Source of the DNA: Morinoia aosen
Lineage: Eukaryota; Arthropoda; Malacostraca; Amphipoda; Talitridae
Length of the DNA stretch: 64,000 nt
Reading direction: 5' to 3'
NCBI GenBank assembly: GCA_030386875.1
Contig: CM059557.1
Coordinates: 63,566,514 to 63,630,513, forward strand
Every line of letters begins with the position of its first letter. The stretch's first letter is position 1. Of the stretch, positions 56,206 through 64,000 are shown in pieces. Made by a program: the position numbers and the translations under genes. The notes beneath the pieces are model-generated. The model had not been told where the DNA came from and made no database searches. It was given only the letters and a program-made list of their open reading frames with translations.

Positions 56206-59200
56206 TTAGTTATATGCTCGTGTGTCCCCTGGAGTTGGTATCGGTCATACGCTATGGAGATGTTAGCTCTTCTCCTTGGATGATTTTAAATTTGCACATA
56301 TTAGTATTACTGAACACAAATGGACTAGAACTGAGTTTGAGCGGTAACTAAGGTAGGGTACTACAGGCCCAATACTTATTTTCTGACATCAAGTGGACCG
56401 GACATTGGTAGAATATATTGTCCCAATAATAATTTATTTTTAACCCAGTATCAGCTAATTACTGTGTCACTATTGACTTGATATTGAGGTGTTTCCTTAA
56501 ACAAATTACTCATTATTGGCGTACAATATCAAAACAATATTTAGGCAATAATAATTTATATTTTAACAAATTTTATTCAATTGCGAGATTTTTAATTATT
56601 ATGAGATAGTTTCCACTTATATGAATATCGTATATATATATATATATATATATTCAGTAATTACCGGTATGAGGGCCTGCACGATTTGAGGGACGTTTTC
56701 AGCACGAAATGAAGTACCGACCTCACGATATCAAGTACCCCTAAGAATATTCCTAAAAACAGGATTTAGTGGGCTCCTCATTTTACGGTTACTCGCGTAG
56801 TATACTAGTAGAGTAAACGTAGTAAACAGAACTTCATAACAAGATGAACTCTCAGGGTAACTTTTACTATACTCCAATATGAAACATAGCGAGAACCCTA
56901 ATCAATTCATTCTGTTAAAGAGGAAAAACTAAGACAAAGATAAGAGCTAGATTAAGTTATGGCACTTTTCAAACAATGTAAAATTTAGAAATCCTGAGTT
57001 CAACGCACTGACTAGGTCGCGCCCGCCAAAAAATGTATGCGCTAATATCAGTACATTTTGAATTGTTACTTCCCTAGCGTTTAAGATATATTATTTTGGT
57101 CGTAAAGTGCAAAATAAAAGAACATCTATTCTCTCATTGGTGATAAAGAAGCCTGACGCTAACACATCAACTAATGAATGTTAGAGATCTCATCACATAT
57201 GCAGCACTTTTTTTGTTGGCCTCCGAAAATTTTCCTGTCAAATAAGACATACAAGTATAATGCTTCATCAATACCGATTCTTTTCCAGTTGCGGTGGTGA
57301 TAATTAGATAATTTTTAAATATTAAACGCTTAACAAAACTGCATTGCGACATCTGGCAACTCAATGTAGTTAGATGATCTTCCGACTTTTGGCAATTAGA
57401 TGAACTGGGAGTCCAGGGCTGCCACTCATACATATTTAATAGATAGATCTAGGTGTTTTTGCTCAAGCCTGGATGTAAAATTTGGAATCTAGATAATAGC
57501 TACAAATCTAGGTATTTTTTTCAGTGTGCTAGATATTTTCTAGCTAGAATTACAATCAAGCCATGTATATGATATATTACTGTAAATTCGATTTAGGAAT
57601 TCACTCTAATGGTTGGTGACAACTTCCTTCTCATTATATATGTTAATTTGCTTAACCAAATTGTCATTTTGCTTAACCAAATTGACATTTTTATCATGTT
57701 ATGTTCAGTTCATTAACCACACCAAGACGGCTATTTCAATGTTTTTGTGCTGCCATAGTGTAACTTCTAATTGTGATAGAACGGTTCATTAGTGGAAGCA
57801 TAGTCTCCAATTGCAAAACTAGTGATGTCAAAAATCATGGAATAAAATGCATATACATTATAAAATGTATTGTGGCCTCATTTAAACGAAACTGACCGAT
57901 GATAAGGCAATAATGAGTTCAGTTTATCGTTGGATGGAGGCAATGTTATTTTAATCATGAAATTACTTCGTGTATCATTTGTATGCTGAAATCATGCATC
58001 TAATAAAGTGGAATCAACTTACTCAGTAATTGTAAAATTATTAAAAGTGATGCAGAAAGAGTTGTGACAGCCTTGAAACAATTGTTGATAAGTAGGAATT
58101 TGAGCATTGATAATCGCAATGCAAGCAATAGGGACTGACAATACGAATGTCATTGTTGGCATCAATAATGGAGTTTGTGCCAAGTTCAAACAAGAAAATT
58201 TATATTTAACATTGATGATATGTGTATACCACTCATTCCAGCTATATTTATGTCCTAGACTTCTGGTGAATGTTTCCAGAATTTTTGATCGCAGAAACTC
58301 ATAATTTGCTTGCGAAATTTTCTTAGACCATGCCAATTCAATTACCTTTAAATATAAGTTAATATTGGTTTACATCCAGTGAAAATTCCACCAGCTTGCA
58401 AAACACGGTTGTTGTCCATTCAACCTACTGTAAAAAAAATTGTTGTTCAATGGCAGGATTTGAGAACGCATTTCGAGTTTGCAAGGCAAAGTAAAAATGC
58501 TATCCTGCTGATATGTTATTCGAAATATATTCTGATGAGAAAAATCTTGCACTATCATCAAAACACGCAACGTTAACTATCGCATGATGAACTAATAACA
58601 CTACTTTACGTTCTATGAATGTTGAACACGTTTTACCTCTCAGAAAAATAAAGAAAACTTAATTCGTTCCGATTTATATTTATTTTGATAAATCAGCCTA
58701 TATGACATGACAATATTTGAAACACTCAGTTTACATAGAAGACAAATGAACGTGAAAAACAATATCAGGTGGCGATGGAAAACCGAGATCGAGAATTTTT
58801 TTGCTCAAAAAAGTCAGCAAACATAGAATTTACAAAAAGCGTTTCGAAAAAATTAGAGGCATAGCAAGAGACCTAACAATGTAGTACCCGCGGGGAGCTA
58901 GTGTCATACGGCGCACGAGAGGAAGACTGAAAGCAGTTTTCAGCACACGTACATTCAAATGTTTGCGGTCTCGTTCTCTGACAATAATTAATAATAATTG
59001 TTTACGCTAAGAAAATAAGCTTAACAGCGATCCGACTAAATGCATTACTTTGCAATGGTAGAGAAATGCATTTCTTACACGTATTAGAATTTTTAAACTT
59101 GAAATTCAAGAAAAGAAATCAGATACGTTCTAGAGCATTATAACGGATGCATATATGATCTTCAAAGAACATGTTGCACATATCAGTACTATGTTATTAA

Positions 59201-60849
59201 AATCCGCTGAAAAACAACACAGGAAAAATAATAACAATCTTAGTACAGTAAAAGAGGTTGTGCATAAAGACAATTAATGGCACCAAACTGAACAGGAAGA
59301 ATGCAACCGTAGTAATTAACTAACTATTGTTAAAAACCAATCTTGGTATATGCAGGTTAGTTTTAGTAGCTAGAGGAGTGATATACCATTCAAAGTTATC
59401 CACCATAAATTAATCAGGAATCAAACATTATAATTATTCAAAATGAATTTCGTCGGGTTACGTTCCAGTCCTTAAACAAACACCGACGTCTTTGCATTTG
59501 TAAATAAAAATAAAAATTTGCATCTAAGACAATAACGTCAGCCTAGATGGCTATTATTTCAGTGCGTATTTAATCGGTTAATCGGAGAAGAAACTACAAG
59601 TGTACATAAACCGCGTCAAATGAATGAGTAGGGAAAGCAGCACACGCAGCACTTCTAGCTTTTATATCTATAGCAAACGTCATATACGAGATCGAATAAA
59701 GTTTTAAATCATAAAATGAAAATAACGTTTGGACATCCTCAACGTAGTACAGCGAGAACCCTTGCATTTCTAATAAACCCTCAAATTTATTCCTTCGTCA
59801 TAATGAAGCAGACAATAAACTTGAAATAAGGAATGATTACTACTCGTTAGGTGCTCTGTCATGCGGATCAGTAATAATAATAATAATAAGTTTAGGGTTA
59901 CGTTTCCACCAGGGTCGCCAGCAACTTGCAACTATGGACCCCCCTAGCTTCAGCTAGGTAATCACACATCGGCTAGGCGATCACATTATGAGCAACGAGA
60001 CTTGCTACAGACAACTGGATTGATGTTAGTATTATCAGTTCGTGTGGTGTCGAACACTCATTTCAGCGCACATCGGAAATAAGGTAAGTAGTATGACTGT
60101 TGGACTCTGAGAGGTCCACAAGTGTGCAGTTCCGTATGCTTGGCATCCGATAACGATAGCTAGCTTGCAGTAATTTGGCAGGGGCACGTATAATTCATAT
60201 GAGGTCGTACGCGTTGATTCTGTGAAGGTGCGGATCAGTAGTATATTTCACATCAGTTCACGTGCATGCTAATGCTGGAGACAGTTATCTGCCGGTTCAA
60301 TGAAACATCCTAACACTTCAGTAAATCGAAATACAAAATGAAATATTGAAACATGGTATATGTAACAACGTCTACCCTTTTAAATTATACTGTAGACTAA
60401 GCATATCATAAAGAGTAACAAATTACAATTAAGTGATTGATAGTCCTCGCTAGTTACTCAGCCATGCGAATCCTTCGTATATTAGGTTCACATGTACTTA
60501 ACACATCTGTAACACGCACTCCACTTGGAAAAGTAAAATATATATGGTAACACTGAATAACCATGGAGGTACAGGATCGCTTTTTCCCCTTTTTTAATCA
60601 TACACACTCATTTTAAATTATTGCAATTTGAAACTCTGTATTTAGAGTTGAAACAACTGTTCAGTTGACGTAAGAATTGAAGAAAGGAACAGTGAACGAT
60701 CGTACGTTGAAAACGTATTTAAGGAGAATTAAAGAGCGTCAAACACGATAGCGAAAATGCAATAGCCAGAAAACTCTTTTGATCATGCAAACACTGAGAA
60801 TTGGCAAGAAATGTGTGGCACAGGATATGTTGTTGGGGACTAGTTCAAT
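56206..60849. other. AT-rich DNA without recognised genes
   Basis: It holds the partial satellite copy at about 56395-56500, a (TA)n run at 56630-56654 and an (AAT)n run at about 59872-59890. The longest frames are an 88-codon minus-strand frame (57433-57167) and a 105-codon minus-strand frame (58336-58019), Ile/Thr-rich, without recognised domains. No promoter, RNA gene or transposon end could be supported. Confidence 0.5.
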
Positions 60850-62470
60850 TTCAGTTCCGGCTAGGATTCATTGAGTCAAGTTGTCCTCGTACCTTTAGTC
60901 TTTTCAACTGCCTACTATTGAAAATTTTCAGACGAACCGCTTTATACTGGTTCTCAAGGGACAGATGTTCTATCGTCTGCATATTGTTTTCGTAAAAGGA
61001 ATTTATATATTTTTTCCTTGCTTGGAAGCCTTCCCTGGGCCCCCGAGCGATCCAGTGTTATTTCTGGGCTGAAGGCAGTCTCAATATTCATCGTATCTTC
61101 TGTAGACCATCGGAGTCTAAGCGATTTAGACTGTTTCACGGAAGAGGGAGGCGGTGATCTTGCATCATATAACTTTCTCCGGGCAGTTGGCTTTCGTTTC
61201 TTTGTTAGTTGATGAGCTTCATCAGAGGAAGTTCCGCTGTCGCTGCCAATTAAGTCCACGGAATTTGAATCTGACGATGATCTTGATTTCAAATCGAATG
61301 CAGTAACTTCATCGTCAGTTTCGCTAGACGATGAGGATGCAAGTACGGATGCGGATGACTGACTCGAATTGTAATCAGAGCACTCCATTGCATCATTCCT
61401 CGTGTTTTTGTTAGTTTGTTCACCACGGTTGAGGCTCGTATTGGCCTCGGGTTCGTCAGAGTCAGAAGATTGAGATTTGTCGATGGCGTGTAAGGCTAGC
61501 CCAGGCTCTAGTACATTGCCCAAAGCAGGGCATTGATATATGTTCTTGTTGATATTTGCCGAATGGCCGAGGAAACTAAAATTTCTCCCTCTCAGCGGGG
61601 TTCACATCAAACTGGGCGTATAGGGTACTCACCCTGTGCCTATTTTTGGTCGCTGTTATTGTGGTTGGAACTCCAGCACTAAGGCTGCTAGAAGAAATTT
61701 CTACAGTTCCATCAACAGCTGACAAAGAACCGCCCGTGGCTGGAAATAGAGAGGGGTTTTGTTCATTGACGCCGGCGGCAGCACGTGCTGCGGGACTGCG
61801 AATATAGTTCAGGGCTGGAATAGCTGTTTTCGGATGATTAGGTTAATAGTTAGTTTAAGCCTCCCTATCCTCAACAAATGAGATCAAGAGAGGAAGGAAG
61901 AAGGCACCATTTAGTATTGAGTTAAGGGAATGCGGAATCTATGCAAAAAAGGCATAGAAACAGTAAGATGAGAAAGAAGCTCATGAAACAAGATCACAGT
62001 TGAAGAAGAAACTAGTAGGTGCTGAAAAAACAGGACAGCAGTGTACCGAAAAAAGATGGTCCTTGACAAAATATAAAAACCTATTCTATTTCAACAAAAA
62101 GAAGGCCTCCCTAAACTTTAGCTCGGGACCTCACATAATCCCCCTGGGAGCGCCAATTCCCATAGATACAATAGTTGTATCCCCCTGAAAGGAAGCTTTA
62201 CAAGTAGGACATATGACTATTTCTTCGATTTTTTATTTGTTTTCTTTTCCGTAATTATCTTTTTGCCAGTCTGAAGTTCATTTCCGACGTTGCCTCAACA
62301 TTATATTCATAAGTTCCGTGTTTGCAGATTTTGGCACAGTGGGCTTAACTTGGCCAAGTTTTGCACTTCACTTGTGTGTTCTTTGACGTCCCAGTCTTGT
62401 GAATAGGCAGGAACAAAACGGACACGGACGTTGGGGCTCTGTTAAGGGAGGAAGTATGACGAGTTAGACG
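60850..62470 (-). pseudogene. Decayed tyrosine-recombinase-like gene with a Trp/SANT-like C-terminal region
   Basis: Pieces in three minus-strand frames fit one protein. Upstream (62450-62195) are KEHTSEVQNLAKLS and a CPTC word. Then come NPSLF, TATKNRHRVSTLYA (about 61670-61625) and AEREKF. After a one-base shift in a T run near 61577 come FLGHSANINKNIY and, in a long frame, an acidic Ser-rich linker, the basic KKRKPTARRKL and LRWSTEDT...GRLPSKEKIYKFL. The R-H-R, G-H and Tyr boxes resemble a tyrosine recombinase C-terminus of the Crypton type. A short retroposon splits it. Family assignment is from memory of motifs. Confidence 0.55.
61836..62190 (-). mobile_element. Short dispersed retroposon, copy C (inside the recombinase relic)
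   Basis: About 355 bp, same orientation as copy A, from GATTAGGTTAATAG to GTATCCCCCTGA. The target duplication is degraded (AAAGCTTCC versus AACAGCTATTCC on the minus strand). It separates the CPTC-containing upstream part of the recombinase relic from the rest. Confidence 0.78.
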
Positions 62471-64000
62471 TTTTGATGACTGTTATAATAAATATGGGAA
62501 TACATACGAGCCTGACCGAATCATAGAGTTTCAAAAATGGAATGATATTATTTAGTTAAGTTAGTAAATGACCTTATTAAGCGAAATAAATCATCTTATT
62601 GAAAGGAATGAATCATAGGAATGATTTAGGGAACTATCTACCCAAAAAAATGCCACTGTTAAATCATTATCAATTCTGCCTTGTTTAGCTCATGGTAAAG
62701 AGACTTTTCTTAGGAATCAAACGATGTGCTCTGCTGCCTTACATATGTGTTCGTTCGTCAGCTACAGCTGGCGAAAGACCAAATAAATGCGCACTTGCAA
62801 GGCCAAACAGGTGACGAGTCTCAGGCTCTCATGAAAACTTGAACTTATTGTCGTTGAAAATGCTACTCCTCCCAGTTTTCGAGGTACAGGAATGACAGTC
62901 ATACTATTCGATAGGGACTTAAAAAGAACCACAGAAGCATCTGAGTAGATTTTTGAATGAAGATTTATCAACACTTTGACTGTGACGTGCGCCACCGGTG
63001 GTACACGGAGGTAATTTTCAGAATGCTACTGACCTGCCAGTAGTCGCAAACACAATTTTCATAAATATTTAATCAAAGCGAAATGAGGGCACGATCTAGT
63101 TCGTGTTTGGTATTTTCCAAATAGCTTACTACAATTGGCATTAAATTTGAGTTTGATGTTGTACTTAATATTTTGTAGTCGCAGTCTAAGTGTTAAGAAA
63201 ATTGTTTGAGAAATAAACAGAATATATTTGATAGGAGAGCAATGTTTGAAAAAATATTTCAAAAATTCAAAGAATCTAACAGTCGCTATTACGCTGCAAT
63301 ATTTCTTTAGGTAATACATTTAGCAATCTATAAAACATAATGCCGGTTTTGTACCTTCAAAATTGTAGGAGTATCATTTTCCGAATATCCATTTTTATCG
63401 CTTTATTCTGAGAAAATAGAGTTTTTAAAACAATTATAAAAACACCGAACAAAAATCGCTGCATGATTCCACACGTGTTGTGAAAATTTCAGAAAAATCA
63501 GTCGCGAAATGACAACTTTCTTGGATAGACGGTAAATTTGGTGGTTTGAAAAAAATGGAAAAAATGTAAATTTGGTGGTTAAGACGGCGGATAACAAATG
63601 CAAATGTTCGAGACGCAAAGATAAAGTCTCCGTTCGCAAAAACTATTGAGTCCTACCCTTGATGGCCAGACTAAGTTTCGTTGAAAGTTGTCTACCCACT
63701 TGTGTACGTACTTTACATAATCGTTGATCACTTCTAAAGAGCGCTAGTACGAGTTATAGTTAGAACATAAAAAGCCTTGTGTCCCTTCTCCCTCTTATGA
63801 CGATAGTGATACTTAGATAGCATTTAACAGAAAATTAACACTATCATTAGAATTTGAATTAGATAGAATTATACATTGAAATTGCAACGATCGAAAATGA
63901 GCAAATAGAGATTAATAAATTTAAATTAAGTGAACTTACGCTTAGATGTTCTCTGATAAAGAGATGTCTACGGGACCGGTCCGACGACCGCTCCTGAAAC
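62471..64000. other. No recognised gene
   Basis: AT-rich, with minus-strand frames of 77-86 codons lacking recognised motifs. The N-terminal part of the recombinase-like relic could extend here but cannot be traced. The window ends without a recognisable boundary. Confidence 0.45.

Noticed and set aside
60954-61523. Intact 189-residue acidic host protein starting Met-Gly-Asn
   Set aside because: The apparent start codon is TTG in the middle of an open frame that continues upstream into recombinase-like sequence; it is part of a broken gene.
61576-61632. 57-nt intron in the recombinase relic (GGTGAGT donor at 61633, TTTTAG acceptor)
   Set aside because: Splicing there would not keep the downstream frame, and the sequence between reads as coding (AEREKF). 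A one-base shift explains the break better.
1-64000. tRNA, rRNA or other structural RNA genes
   Set aside because: No cloverleaf with recognisable A and B boxes or rRNA core sequence was noticed by eye; a covariance-model scan would be decisive.

Overview
The window looks like AT-rich arthropod (most likely insect) genomic DNA. The pointers are Ty3/gypsy-type LTR elements with 4-bp target duplications, mariner and Harbinger relics, a MADF-domain relic and short candidate introns. No intact host gene was recognised. Almost everything that can be named is repeat or transposon.

Left half (1-33197): a very long 18-bp minisatellite is interrupted by LTR retrotransposons. A 7,487-bp Ty3/gypsy-type element is present as two full copies (1931-9417 and 10988-18474) and one 3' end (1-360). 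Each copy is separated from the next by the same 1,570-bp piece of minisatellite, so element plus satellite forms a 9,057-bp tandem unit. LTRs are 226 bp (TG...CA) and the target duplication is TTCT. Each element has a long leader, gag, pol (RT, RNase H, integrase; no protease seen) and a third small ORF for a 105-residue single-span membrane protein starting Met-Gly-Asn. Copy 2 has an uninterrupted pol frame; copy 1 pol has a TGA stop. The third stretch of satellite (18475-26395, continuing at 31803-33197) contains a second LTR element on the minus strand (26396-31802, 249-bp LTRs that look identical, target duplication ATTT). It has no gag, pol or ORF3 but shares LTR, polypurine-tract and 3'-UTR similarity with the first family, so it looks like a non-autonomous partner.

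Right half (33198-64000): older DNA with scattered relics. These are a mariner relic (36230-37060, -), an ancient related LTR element whose small ORF3 is still recognisable (38495-41002, -), 30-bp minisatellites (42168-43045, 44060-44310), a MITE (44378-44791), a possible 2.1-kb TIR element (47849-49973), a Harbinger exon relic (50675-50974), a MADF relic (51811-52258), another mariner scrap (54600-54830, -), a 428-bp tandem duplication (55353-56205) and a decayed tyrosine-recombinase-like gene (60850-62470, -). Three copies of one ~365-bp short retroposon are dispersed here, two with clear 12-13-bp target duplications.

The most interesting signal is ORF3. The young family and the ancient relic align without gaps over 87 codons (about 40% identity by eye), including the Met-Gly-Asn start, an acidic LPDR motif, one membrane span and a basic tail, although the relic carries two stops. 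All comparisons were made by eye; no alignment or database search was run.
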